64,000 nt of DNA from Hoeflea sp. YIM 152468 (GCF_029210485.1 NZ_JARGET010000003.1:186001-250000); one strand, 5' to 3'; numbered from the stretch's first letter, positions 28,488-36,882 are shown. Notes: generated by a model not told the origin, from the letters alone. Numbers and translations are program-made.

Positions 28488-29477
28488 ATGAGTAATTTGG
28501 GTGACCTGGAAATCTTCGCCCGTGTTGTCACCGCCGGCTCGATGTCGGCGGCCGGACGCGAACTGGGCCTGTCGCCTGCAGTGGTTTCCAAACGGATGCG
28601 AAGGCTGGAAGACCGGCTCGGGACCCGGCTTCTGCACCGGACGACCCGGCAGATTTCACTCACCGAAGCCGGCCAGGGATTTTATGAACGGGTGGTGGCG
28701 ATACTGGCCGGCATCGAGGAAGCCGAGTCCTTTGTCTCGCGCGGCTCTGCGCTCGCCCGCGGCGTGTTGAAAGTCTCGGCTCCGACTTCATTCGGGCGCC
28801 TGCACATCGCCCCCCATATCAATGTCTTCATGCAGGCCAATCCTGATCTCGGCGTCAACCTGGTGCTGCGCGATGAGTTCGTCGATATTGTCGGCGACGG
28901 CTACGATTTGGCGATCCGGATTGCGGAACTGGACGATTCCAGTCTGGTCGCGCGCAAACTTGCGCCGGTACGCCGAATCCTGGTCGCTGCGCCAGAGTAT
29001 CTCGAGCGCCATGGCACGCCGGCGAGTCTCGACGATCTGGAGCATCACATCTGCCTGGCGCCGCACAACAATGATCCGTGGAAACTCGAAGGCCCGAATG
29101 GGCAGATGGTTTATCGGCCGGTCGGGCCATTACAGACCAACTCGAGCGAAGTGGTGCGGGAAGCCGTTATCGGTGGCGTCGGCATTGCGCTTCGGTCCAC
29201 CTGGGATATTGGCGGAGAATTGTCCGATGGACGGCTTGTCCAGGTTCTCCCGGCCTACGAAGGGTCACGCAATGTCGCCATTCACGCGGTCTATGCCAGC
29301 CGCCGGTTCCTGCCAGCCAAGGTTCGATTGTTCATTGACTATCTGGCGGAGCTCTACGGTCCTGCACCCTACTGGGACAATCTGGAGACGTCTGCCGCCG
29401 CCCAAACCGATGGCCCCGACTTGTCGGCCAAGACCGGCAGTCTCAGTGAGCCCGACATCTTGCAAGCCCGGAAATAA
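28488..29477 (+). CDS. LysR family regulator divergent from glcDEF
   Basis: Transcription factor of 329 aa. The N-terminal winged helix (LEIFARVVTAGSMSAAGRELGLSPAVVSKRMRRLE, shown in part) is followed by the LysR substrate-binding domain (VLKVSAPTSFGRLHIAP, FVDIVGDGYDLAIRIAELDDSSLVARKL). Residues 300-329 are an extra Ala/Ser-rich tail. It belongs to the AaeR/DsdC-like branch typical of the SAPTSFGRLH family. GAGAGGGTGTGGC precedes the ATG. Divergent placement makes it the likely regulator of glcDEF, but the effector is inferred (glycolate or a related acid). Confidence 0.9.
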   Translation: MSNLGDLEIFARVVTAGSMSAAGRELGLSPAVVSKRMRRLEDRLGTRLLHRTTRQISLTEAGQGFYERVVAILAGIEEAESFVSRGSALARGVLKVSAPTSFGRLHIAPHINVFMQANPDLGVNLVLRDEFVDIVGDGYDLAIRIAELDDSSLVARKLAPVRRILVAAPEYLERHGTPASLDDLEHHICLAPHNNDPWKLEGPNGQMVYRPVGPLQTNSSEVVREAVIGGVGIALRSTWDIGGELSDGRLVQVLPAYEGSRNVAIHAVYASRRFLPAKVRLFIDYLAELYGPAPYWDNLETSAAAQTDGPDLSAKTGSLSEPDILQARK

Positions 29478-29594
29478 CAGGCGGCGAAATCGGGCTCGCG
29501 ACCTGCGGCTGCAGCCGGGCCGCAAACCGAGGGCACTGCAAGCCGGCACCCCGTTGCGGATCTGGCTGAGGAAACTTTCCTTAAATTGGATAAA

Positions 29595-29614
29595 AATATT
29601 GACCACCTTTCCCG
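29595..29614 (+). promoter_or_regulatory. motif shared by the glc and lut control regions (copy 2)
   Basis: AATATTGACCACCTTTCCCG, 34 bases before the GntR start at 29648, matches copy 1 at 17 of 20 positions. It includes TTGACC, which could also serve as a -35 box with TTACGG at 29622 as a weak -10. Either an operator or a promoter element is possible. Confidence 0.4.
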
Positions 29615-29647
29615 GCACTTGTTACGGTTGAAACGATAGGTAGGGGA

Positions 29648-30481
29648 ATGGTCATGGCGACGGACATTTTCGCGCGGATCACACACAGCCGGACGGCAGA
29701 TGAAGTGGTGCATCAGATCGAGGTGCTTGTGCTTGAAGGCATATTGCGTGTTGGTGACAGACTTCCCGGTGAACGTGAACTGGCCAAACAGTTTGATGTC
29801 TCCCGCCCGATCCTGCGCGAAGCGCTGAAGGTTCTCGAAGGGCGGGGGCTGCTTCACACCCAGCATGGTGGCGGAACGTTCGTTGCCGATGTCATCGGCC
29901 AGGTGTTCACCCAACCGGTGATGGAGCTGATAACCCGGCACCAGAAGGCGACGCTCGATTATCTCGAGTACCGCTTTGAAGTCGAAGGCATCGCTGCCGA
30001 GTTTGCGGCCAAGCGGGCGACGGAAGCGGACAGAGCGTTGCTCACGCGGATTGTCTCGGCGATGAAGGTCGCCCATCAAAAGGATGACTTCGAAGAAGAA
30101 GCGGTCATCGACGTCGAATTCCACAACGCCATCGGCGAATGCGCCCACAACATCATCCTGCTGCACACTCTTCGCTCATGCTACCGGCTGCTCTCTGAAG
30201 GCGTGTTCTACAACCGGGCGCTGGTCTACAATCTGCCGGGGGCGCGGGACAAGCTGCTGGCTCAGCACATCGCTATCTATGACGCTGTCATGGCGGCCGA
30301 CCCGGAAGCCGCACGGCGCGCCGCTCAGGCGCATATCGACTTCGTTGCCCGGGCAATGCGCGACGCGGAACGGTCCGGTGACTGGGAACGGGTCTCCAAT
30401 CTTCGCCTGCAACAGCGGGCGCCCGATCTTTCGAACCGCGGCAAACTGAACAAGACCAAACAATCGGAGGCCGCAGAGTGA
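29648..30481 (+). CDS. GntR/FCD family regulator of the lut operon
   Basis: Ligand-responsive regulator, 277 aa (275 from the Met at 29654). N-terminal GntR winged helix: GDRLPGERELAKQFDVSRPI and LEGRGLLHTQHGGGTFV. The C-terminal FCD domain has the metal-binding pattern DVEFHNAI, then QHIAIYDAV and AQAHIDFV. AGGGGA precedes the start. Similar to LldR/LutR-type regulators, which respond to lactate. It is the first gene of a set with lutABC, and its stop overlaps the lutA GTG start by 4 bases, so it probably controls its own operon. The shared motif upstream is a candidate operator. Confidence 0.9.
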   Translation: MVMATDIFARITHSRTADEVVHQIEVLVLEGILRVGDRLPGERELAKQFDVSRPILREALKVLEGRGLLHTQHGGGTFVADVIGQVFTQPVMELITRHQKATLDYLEYRFEVEGIAAEFAAKRATEADRALLTRIVSAMKVAHQKDDFEEEAVIDVEFHNAIGECAHNIILLHTLRSCYRLLSEGVFYNRALVYNLPGARDKLLAQHIAIYDAVMAADPEAARRAAQAHIDFVARAMRDAERSGDWERVSNLRLQQRAPDLSNRGKLNKTKQSEAAE

Positions 30482-31263
30482 CGGCAAGTGAACCAAAATC
30501 CGCCGGTCAGCCACGCGTGGGGCTGTTTGCGACCTGCCTGGTCGACTTGTTCCGACCCTCTGTCGGCTTTGCCAGCGTCAAGCTGTTGCAGGACGCCGGA
30601 TGCGAGGTGCATGTGCCGGTGGCCCAAACCTGTTGCGGCCAGCCAGCCTACAACACCGGCGACAGGGCGGACACACGGGACATAGCGCAACAGGTGATCG
30701 AGGCGTTTGAAGGTTTCGACTTCGTGGTGGCGCCGTCGGGGTCCTGCGCATCGATGCTGAAAAAGCATTATCCGGGCCTGTTTGCCGGCGATGAGGCGTG
30801 GCAAGACCGGGCCGAGAGGTTCTCGGCCAAGTGCCACGAACTGGTTTCGTTCCTTACCGACGTGATGATGGTGCGCGACACCGGAACAGCACTTGACGCC
30901 AAGGTGACCTATCACGATTCCTGCTCCGGCTTGCGCGAGCTGGGCATCCAGGAACAGCCGCGCAAACTGCTTGCCAATGTCGGCGGTGTCGAAGTGCGGG
31001 AAATGAAGGATTCAGATGTCTGCTGTGGCTTTGGCGGCACTTTTTGCGTCAAGTATTCCGACATTTCCAATGCCATTGTCACCAAGAAGGTCGACAACAT
31101 CGACGCGTCGGGCGCCGACCTGCTGCTGGCCGGCGATCTCGGCTGCCTGATGAACATGGCAGGCAAGCTCAAACGCCGAGGATCTGCGGTCGAGGTTCGC
31201 CATGTGGCGGAAGTGCTTGCGGGCATGACCAGCCAGGCGCCGATCGCCGGCTCGGGCAAATAG
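30478..31263 (+). CDS. lutA: L-lactate utilisation protein LutA
   Basis: Fe-S oxidoreductase subunit of the LutABC system, which oxidises L-lactate to pyruvate. 261 aa from a GTG start overlapping the previous stop. Two CCG motifs are present: QTCCGQPAYNTG and SDVCCGFGGTF, plus GSCASMLKKHY and the conserved TYHDSCSGLRELGI. No flavin domain. It works with LutB and LutC, encoded directly downstream. Confidence 0.94.
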   Translation: MTASEPKSAGQPRVGLFATCLVDLFRPSVGFASVKLLQDAGCEVHVPVAQTCCGQPAYNTGDRADTRDIAQQVIEAFEGFDFVVAPSGSCASMLKKHYPGLFAGDEAWQDRAERFSAKCHELVSFLTDVMMVRDTGTALDAKVTYHDSCSGLRELGIQEQPRKLLANVGGVEVREMKDSDVCCGFGGTFCVKYSDISNAIVTKKVDNIDASGADLLLAGDLGCLMNMAGKLKRRGSAVEVRHVAEVLAGMTSQAPIAGSGK

Positions 31264-31282
31264 GCAGCACAGGAGACAACCG

Positions 31283-32719
31283 ATGGAACTCGCTGCCAAA
31301 GATTTCAAGTCCAATGCGTCCAAGGCGCTGGTCGACGCGCAATTGCAGAAGGCGCTCGGCAATGTCGAGAAAGGCTTCATCGGCAAACGGCAGAAATCCG
31401 CCGATGCGCTGCCGGAATTCGATGCGTTGCGCGACAATGCCCGCGACATCAAGAACCATGTGCTGGCACATCTGGATCTCTACCTCGAAGAGTATGAGCG
31501 CAAGGTGACGGCCTCCGGCGGTATCGTGCATTGGGCGGAAACGGCCGAGGACGCGCGCCGCATCGTGCTCGATATCTGCAAGACGGCCAATGCCCGGACT
31601 GTGACCAAGGGCAAGTCAATGATCACCGAGGAGATCGCGCTCAACGACCATCTCTCGGCCAATGGCATCGAACCGGTGGAAACCGATCTCGGTGAATACA
31701 TCATCCAGCTTCGCGGCGAACATCCAAGCCACATCATCGCGCCGGCGGTGCACCTCAACAAGGAGCAGGTGGAGGGCGATTTCCGCCGGGTGCACACGCA
31801 TCTGGCCGAGGATCGCGATCTGTCCGAACCAGTGTCCCTGCTCAGCGAGGCGCGCGAAGTGCTGCGTCAGCGCTATTTCGCCGCCGATGTCGGCATTACC
31901 GGCGCCAATTTCCTGATCGCAGAGACCGGCACATCGGTGATCGTCACCAATGAGGGCAATGGCGATCTGACCCAGACACTGGGCAAAGTGCATGTGGTTG
32001 TTGCCTCGATCGAGAAGATCGTGCCCACCCTGGAGGACACGTCGCAGATCCTGCGCGTGCTGGCGCGCTCGGCCACCGGTCAGGACATGAGCGTCTACAC
32101 GACGTTTTCCACCGGGCCGAAACGGCCGGAAGATCCCGACGGGCCGGATGAGTATCATGTGGTGCTTCTCGACAATGGCCGCTCGGCCATGCTCGGAACC
32201 GAGTATCAGGACATGCTGCGCTGCATCCGCTGCGGTGCCTGCATGAACCATTGCCCGGTCTATCACGCCGTCGGCGGCCATGCCTATGGCTCGGTCTATC
32301 CCGGACCGATGGGCGCGGTTCTCACACCGTCGCTCAACGGCATTGACGAGACCGGGCAATTGCCCAACGCCTCGACCTTCTGCGGCCGGTGCGAAGCGGT
32401 GTGCCCGATGCGGATTCCGTTGCCGAAAATGATGCGGCACTGGCGAGAGCGCGAGTTTGAACGCAATCTGACGCCGTTGGCTGCGCGTTATGGCCTCAAA
32501 CTATGGGCGTTTTTTGCCAAACGGCCAAAACTCTATCGCTTCGCCGTTTCGTTCGCCATGCCTTTGCTGGCACTGTTCGGCGGCACCTCGCGACGCATCC
32601 GCCTGCTGCCATTGGCCGGTGGCTGGACCCGCCACCGTGATTTTCCCGCGCCCGAGGGCCGCACTTTCCAGCAGGCCTGGGCGCAACGTGAAGCGCAAAA
32701 GCAGGAGGCAGGACAATGA
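31283..32719 (+). CDS. lutB: L-lactate utilisation iron-sulfur protein LutB
   Basis: 478 aa, LUD domain followed by two [4Fe-4S] motifs: CIRCGACMNHCP near residue 315 and CGRCEAVCPMRIP near 364. The N-terminal half has GKSMITEEIALNDHL and LIAETGTSVIVTNEGNGDL, typical of LutB. The 19-base gap after lutA contains CAGGAGACAACCG, a good ribosome-binding site. Its last bases overlap the lutC start by 4 (ATGA). Confidence 0.95.
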   Translation: MELAAKDFKSNASKALVDAQLQKALGNVEKGFIGKRQKSADALPEFDALRDNARDIKNHVLAHLDLYLEEYERKVTASGGIVHWAETAEDARRIVLDICKTANARTVTKGKSMITEEIALNDHLSANGIEPVETDLGEYIIQLRGEHPSHIIAPAVHLNKEQVEGDFRRVHTHLAEDRDLSEPVSLLSEAREVLRQRYFAADVGITGANFLIAETGTSVIVTNEGNGDLTQTLGKVHVVVASIEKIVPTLEDTSQILRVLARSATGQDMSVYTTFSTGPKRPEDPDGPDEYHVVLLDNGRSAMLGTEYQDMLRCIRCGACMNHCPVYHAVGGHAYGSVYPGPMGAVLTPSLNGIDETGQLPNASTFCGRCEAVCPMRIPLPKMMRHWREREFERNLTPLAARYGLKLWAFFAKRPKLYRFAVSFAMPLLALFGGTSRRIRLLPLAGGWTRHRDFPAPEGRTFQQAWAQREAQKQEAGQ

Positions 32720-33387
32720 GCCCGCGCGACACAGTGCTTGGAAAGATCCGCGCGTCGATGCGGGTGCCTGCGGCGGACTCCGAGCGGCGCAATGCCGTGT
32801 CCGCTCGTTTGGCTGATACGCCCCGGGGCATCATTCCGAACCGGGCGGACTTGCCCAAGGCCGGCCAGGTCGAGCTGTTTTGCGCCATGGCCGCCCAATC
32901 TGGCGCGACCGTGTCACGGCTCGGCGACTATGCGGAGGTGCCTGCCGAGGTCTCGAGCTATCTGCGCGCCCGGAATTTGCCGGCCGCCATCCGGATCGGC
33001 GCCGACAAGCGCCTGAAGAAAGCCAGATGGGACAGCGAAAAGCATCTCGAAATACGCCAGGGCGCATCGGACGGCGGCGACCTGGCCGGGGTCAGTCATG
33101 CCATGGCCGGCATTGCGGAAACCGGGACGCTGGCACTGGTTTCGGGACAGGACAATCCGACGACCATCAATTTCCTGCCCGAACATCATATCGTCCTGCT
33201 CCGGAGCGCCGACATCAAGGGCGATATGGAAACCGTCTGGTCCATGCTGCGCAAGAGCCAGGGGCAAGGCGAAATGCCCCGGGCCCTCAATCTGATCACC
33301 GGACCGTCACGTTCCGGCGACATCGAACAGACCATTCTGCTCGGTGCGCATGGCCCAAGGGCGCTGCACATCATCGTGGTCGATTAA
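32716..33387 (+). CDS. lutC: L-lactate utilisation protein LutC
   Basis: Third subunit of the LutABC lactate-oxidising complex, 223 aa, LUD domain. Characteristic stretches are MAGIAETGTLALVSG, FLPEHHIVLL and LNLITGPSRSGDIEQTIL. The start overlaps lutB by 4 bases. It ends 10 bases before the convergent MOSC gene, with no evident terminator between them. Confidence 0.93.
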   Translation: MSPRDTVLGKIRASMRVPAADSERRNAVSARLADTPRGIIPNRADLPKAGQVELFCAMAAQSGATVSRLGDYAEVPAEVSSYLRARNLPAAIRIGADKRLKKARWDSEKHLEIRQGASDGGDLAGVSHAMAGIAETGTLALVSGQDNPTTINFLPEHHIVLLRSADIKGDMETVWSMLRKSQGQGEMPRALNLITGPSRSGDIEQTILLGAHGPRALHIIVVD

Positions 33388-33396
33388 GCCGGGCCT

Positions 33397-34104
33397 TCAC
33401 GCTGGTCCGTCAAGCCGGGCAGTGACGTCTTCGCGGTACTCCGGTCCAGCCTTGCGGCGGAATGCGGCAGCCCATCCCGGCGCGAGCCGGGGCAATCGGG
33501 CCAGCGTGGCTGCGAGGCCCGGATCAAGCTGTGGATTGAGCCTCGCACGCGTGACCCGCTCCACGGTCCAGCCCGGATTGGGGCATTCGAGACGCCGGAT
33601 TTCGTCACCAATGCTGACAGAGCCCGGTGTGATCACCCGGTAATACCAGCCGGTGCGCGCGGTTTCCTGAAACAATTTGGCCATGGTGGCGACACCGGTG
33701 TGTGCATTGAGCTTCCAGCACGGCTGACGGCCTTGTGAGATTTCCACAACCGCCGATCCCAGTGTCAGCCTGTCGCCGATGCACAGTCCGGCTTCTGTCA
33801 GACCAAGCGTGGCAATGTTTTCGCCAAACCGGCCCGGTCCGAAATCCTGCGCATCCTGCCCGAGTTCAGATCGCCAGTCGGCATAATGCTCGGCTGCATA
33901 ATGGTGTACCGCCTTTTCGAGGCCGCCATGAACCGACAGATCCGCCTGTTCGTCGTTTGCGAACCCGGTCGGACCCAGCTCTTGCGTGGTTCTGGCCAGA
34001 TGCTTGACGATGGCTGAAACCGGTTTTCCAGGCCAGTGCTGGCGTGGACGGCCGGTGTAAAGGCCGATGATCGTTGCGCGAAGTTCGATCGTTCCGGATT
34101 TCAT
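33397..34104 (-). CDS. MOSC domain protein (YiiM-type)
   Basis: 235 aa with a MOSC core: GFANDEQADLSVHGGLEKAV, FGPGRFGENIATLGL, ISQGRQPCWKLNAH with the conserved Cys, then TGWYYRVITPGSV and a C-terminal three-helix region. In E. coli YiiM this architecture reduces N-hydroxylated base analogues with a molybdenum cofactor. MOSC proteins in general move sulfur or bind Mo. The start overlaps the MarR stop by 4 bases (ATGA), so the regulator and this enzyme share one mRNA. Confidence 0.88.
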   Translation of the reverse strand: MKSGTIELRATIIGLYTGRPRQHWPGKPVSAIVKHLARTTQELGPTGFANDEQADLSVHGGLEKAVHHYAAEHYADWRSELGQDAQDFGPGRFGENIATLGLTEAGLCIGDRLTLGSAVVEISQGRQPCWKLNAHTGVATMAKLFQETARTGWYYRVITPGSVSIGDEIRRLECPNPGWTVERVTRARLNPQLDPGLAATLARLPRLAPGWAAAFRRKAGPEYREDVTARLDGPA

Positions 34105-34649
34105 GCCGGCTCCTGTTCATGACAGATCTGATTGGCTTCGGCCTGGACAAGGTTGACGGCCAGAAGCCGGCAATAGCCGCCGTCACCGCGCTTTTCATGA
34201 TGACGGCATTGGTGGCACAAACCGAAGGGCTTGCCACCGCGCGTTGCCAGCAAAGTGCGCAACACGTCCGACAATCCCTCCTGCACCGCCTGCTTCTGAT
34301 CCGGTGTCAGGCCGGCAATGGCCTGGGTCATGGCCTTGCCGGATTGGCTCACGTTCAGACCGGCTTCGGTCACTGTGTAGGAAATGCTGCGCCGATCCGT
34401 CTGCGAGCGGGTTTCGGTCACCAGGCCCTTGCGCGCAAGCGCCCGCAGGGTTTGTGACACCGTTCCGCGGGTGGAGCCGGAAAAGGCTGCAACATGGGAA
34501 GGCGCCCGCGAGAACCGGTTGGCGCCGGCCAGATACCTCAGCGCAGCCATCTGAGCGGGATTGAGATCGTTCGCCCAGTCTTCCGCTTCGGAGAGCCGGG
34601 ACAGCCGCTCGATCAGGGCCAGGATCTGATTTGATGGGTTCGGAATCAT
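34101..34649 (-). CDS. MarR family regulator with cysteine-rich tail
   Basis: 182 aa. Winged-helix MarR domain at about 10-135 (LNPAQMAALRYLAGANRFSR, GSTRGTVSQTLRALARKGLV, DRRSISYTVTEAG). The last 40 residues are unusual: Cys145, Cys148, His150, His151, Cys160, Cys176, His177, a pattern that could bind a metal ion or an Fe-S cluster. The start at 34649 (MIPNPSNQIL) is preferred to the longer frame, because the extra residues would cover the divergent promoter. There is no ribosome-binding site, and the predicted transcription start coincides with the ATG (possibly leaderless). Operon with the MOSC gene. Confidence 0.85.
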   Translation of the reverse strand: MIPNPSNQILALIERLSRLSEAEDWANDLNPAQMAALRYLAGANRFSRAPSHVAAFSGSTRGTVSQTLRALARKGLVTETRSQTDRRSISYTVTEAGLNVSQSGKAMTQAIAGLTPDQKQAVQEGLSDVLRTLLATRGGKPFGLCHQCRHHEKRGDGGYCRLLAVNLVQAEANQICHEQEPA

Positions 34650-34654
34650 GCCAA

Positions 34655-34703
34655 ATAGTAGCGAGTCGAAATAGAACTTGCAATAGTTTCGACTCGCTAC
34701 TAT
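34655..34703. promoter_or_regulatory. 17-base perfect inverted repeat in a divergent promoter
   Basis: ATAGTAGCGAGTCGAAA (34655-34671) and TTTCGACTCGCTACTAT (34687-34703) are perfect inverted copies around 15 bases. TTGCAA at 34678-34683 is a palindromic -35 candidate. On the minus strand it is 17 bases from TACTAT (34660-34655), and on the plus strand 17 bases from TATCAC (34701-34706). Binding there would cover both promoters. The flanking MarR is the obvious candidate binder. Confidence 0.8.
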
Positions 34704-34734
34704 CACGGTTGTCTCACTTGGAAAGGAGACACCC

Positions 34735-35481
34735 ATGAGATCCCTGCTCACTCTCGGACTTTTCGGCTTGCTCGTCAGCGCCGCACATGCGGATGGCAGT
34801 CACGCGGTCAACCAGGAAGGCGCGGTCCGATCGGCCGCAGATGCCGCCCGGCCAGCCGCGTTCGATATTCTTGCAGCCCATGTCCACCGCGACGGCGCTG
34901 CATTCATCTTTCACATGACGACCCAAGGCAGCGCGGGCGGCGACACACCAGCGCCCGTCGGAGCGCTTGGCGGAGCCCCGGTCTGGTCCTATGTCTGGCC
35001 GACATCGCTTGACCCATCAACAGTCGGCTTTGAAGGCAAGACCGGCATTCTGGCGCTGGCTGCCACAAGCCATCCCGACTTTGATGACACTCCGCTTTAT
35101 GACGAAAATGGCGATGGCGACATGGCCAATGACGGCGCCGGCTGGCACAGCCATTGGGTGGTGCTCACACCCAATGACGCTTGCGGTGCAGGCGCACTTT
35201 CGGTGCGAGACATCGGCGAGAACGAAAAGCCGAAACTGCCCGCGACCTGGCCCGGATTGCCGATCTTCATCGACAGCCCCGGCTTCACCCCCAATTTCGA
35301 CGGCCCTGAAATCTCCATCGCTGTCGCGTTTTCCAATCCTGACGAGATCGCTGGAGCATCCTTCGACGGGGTCACGGCCGCCCTGAAAGTCAATGCGAAT
35401 GTTCACGCTCCGCAGCTGTGTGTGACCGATGTGTTTGACATCGCGTCGGGCGACCTCAGCCTGCCCGGAAAGATCAGATAG
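34735..35481 (+). CDS. secreted protein of unknown function, MarR-linked
   Basis: 248 aa with a clear signal peptide (RSLLTLGLFGLLVSAAHA, cleavage before DGSH). It should be periplasmic or outside the cell. The mature part has an acidic Asp/Asn/Gly loop (YDENGDGDMANDGAGW) followed by HSHWVVLTPNDACGAGAL, with two Cys that could pair. The acidic loop could bind Ca2+, and HSHW could bind another metal. I do not recognise the family. A strong ribosome-binding site (GGAAAGGAGA) precedes the ATG. Divergent from marR across the inverted repeat, so likely to be repressed by it. Confidence 0.8.
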   Translation: MRSLLTLGLFGLLVSAAHADGSHAVNQEGAVRSAADAARPAAFDILAAHVHRDGAAFIFHMTTQGSAGGDTPAPVGALGGAPVWSYVWPTSLDPSTVGFEGKTGILALAATSHPDFDDTPLYDENGDGDMANDGAGWHSHWVVLTPNDACGAGALSVRDIGENEKPKLPATWPGLPIFIDSPGFTPNFDGPEISIAVAFSNPDEIAGASFDGVTAALKVNANVHAPQLCVTDVFDIASGDLSLPGKIR

Positions 35482-35496
35482 AGCGGCCGGCAACCA

Positions 35497-35537
35497 GCCC
35501 GGACCTGTCAGCAGACACCCTGCCTGCGGGTCCGGGC
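35497..35537 (+). terminator. hairpin between the secreted-protein gene and lysE-like gene
   Basis: GCCCGGACC and GGTCCGGGC, 9-base perfect stem with a 23-base loop, 16 bases past the stop. No T run follows, so it may be a weak or Rho-aided terminator. Confidence 0.4.
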
Positions 35538-35600
35538 GTATTGACGCCGAGGCTATTTTGCGGCTCTCTCGAGATCTCCGTGACCTTTTGAGTTCAGCCA

Positions 35601-36242
35601 ATGACCGTCTCACCCGAACACTTCGCCGCCTTTGTCGTCGCCAGCGTCATCCTGTTGATCATCCCTGGACCGACCATCATCATGGTCATCACCCAGGCGC
35701 TGGCGCACGGACGCAAGATCGCATTTGCCAGCGTGCTGGGTGTGGGGCTTGGCGACCTGCTGGCAACCTCACTGTCGATCGCCGGCGCCGGCGCACTTCT
35801 GGCTGCGTCTGCCACCCTGTTCCAACTCCTCAAATTCATTGGCGCTGCCTATCTGATCTGGATCGGTTACAAGATGTGGCGGACGCCGGTCACAATCCCG
35901 GACATGTCAGCCGCTGACGTTTCAACGGGTTCGGGCCGGCCGGCGGTGATTTTCCGCGATTCCTTCCTGATCACCGCCCTCAATCCCAAGGGCATTCTGT
36001 TCTTCGTCGCTTTCGTGCCGCAGTTCATCGATCCTTCCCTGCCCTATACACCTCAGGCCGCAACCTATGTGCTGGTGTTCACGCTCCTGGGGATCATCAA
36101 TGCCGCGATGTTCGCGTTTGCAGCAGCCGGCGCACGGCAGACAATCCGACGGCCACAGGTGATGAAAGCGGCGACGCGCACCGGCGGGTCTCTGCTGATC
36201 ATGGCTGGTGTTGCGGCAGCGCTGACCCGGCGGGCGGGCTGA
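35601..36242 (+). CDS. LysE/RhtB family amino-acid exporter
   Basis: Inner-membrane protein of 213 aa with about six helices. LysE family signatures: LLIIPGPTIIMVITQALAHGRK near the N-terminus, GAAYLIWIGYKMWR, and FLITALNPKGILFFVAFVPQF. Members export amino acids or homoserine lactones. The substrate here is unknown. The next gene starts one base after its stop, so the two are coupled. Confidence 0.92.
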   Translation: MTVSPEHFAAFVVASVILLIIPGPTIIMVITQALAHGRKIAFASVLGVGLGDLLATSLSIAGAGALLAASATLFQLLKFIGAAYLIWIGYKMWRTPVTIPDMSAADVSTGSGRPAVIFRDSFLITALNPKGILFFVAFVPQFIDPSLPYTPQAATYVLVFTLLGIINAAMFAFAAAGARQTIRRPQVMKAATRTGGSLLIMAGVAAALTRRAG

Positions 36243-36243
36243 C

Positions 36244-36882
36244 ATGGGTTTGCAGAACAGGGTCGACCCGTCCGGCACCCTATGGTCAGATCCGGCCCGC
36301 GGCGAATTCATGGGCAATCGTGGCGGCGCACTGCACGACGCTGATCAGCGAATTGTGAGAGCCCAGAAAACCCGATCCTGGATCATCTGCCGCACCGCGT
36401 TCAAGGGACGGCGCAGAGAGTTGATGCAACCGGGCCATTACACCGAATTGTTCTTTCTCGACGAAGTTACCGCCCTTGCCGCGGGGCACAGGCCGTGTTT
36501 CGAATGCCGGCGCGCCGACGCAAACGCGTTCGCCGAGGCCTTCGCGCGAGGCCGCGACAGGGCGAGACTCCGCGCGCCGGAGATCGATGCCTGTCTCGCC
36601 ACCGAACGCCGCCGCCGCGCCGATGATGCTGACCGGCTTATCTCGCTGGAAACCAGCGCGGCGCTTCCGGATGGCAGTGTGATCCGTCAGAATGGAACCC
36701 ACTATGCGGTGCGGGCGGGGAAATTGCTGCCCTGGAGTTTTGGCGGCTACACCAGCCCCCTGGAGGCCTCCGCGCTGACGGGGGAGCCCGTATATCTGGT
36801 CACGCCACCTGCGACCGTCGCCGCGCTCCGCAATGGGTACCGCCCGGCGTTTCACTCTCGCGCCTGGAAGCCGGGCACTTGA
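36244..36882 (+). CDS. conserved hypothetical protein with RPCFECRR motif
   Basis: 212 aa, cytosolic. It has segments I associate with an uncharacterised rhizobial family: LQNRVDPSGTLWSDPARGEFMG (in part), GNRGGALHD, SWIICRTAFKGRRREL, YTELFFLDEVTALAAGHRPC and the cysteine pair CFEC in RPCFECRR. The Cys pair plus His could bind zinc, and the many Arg residues suggest nucleic-acid contact, but this is speculation. The ATG lies one base after the LysE stop, and rsmE starts 31 bases downstream. Confidence 0.75.
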   Translation: MGLQNRVDPSGTLWSDPARGEFMGNRGGALHDADQRIVRAQKTRSWIICRTAFKGRRRELMQPGHYTELFFLDEVTALAAGHRPCFECRRADANAFAEAFARGRDRARLRAPEIDACLATERRRRADDADRLISLETSAALPDGSVIRQNGTHYAVRAGKLLPWSFGGYTSPLEASALTGEPVYLVTPPATVAALRNGYRPAFHSRAWKPGT

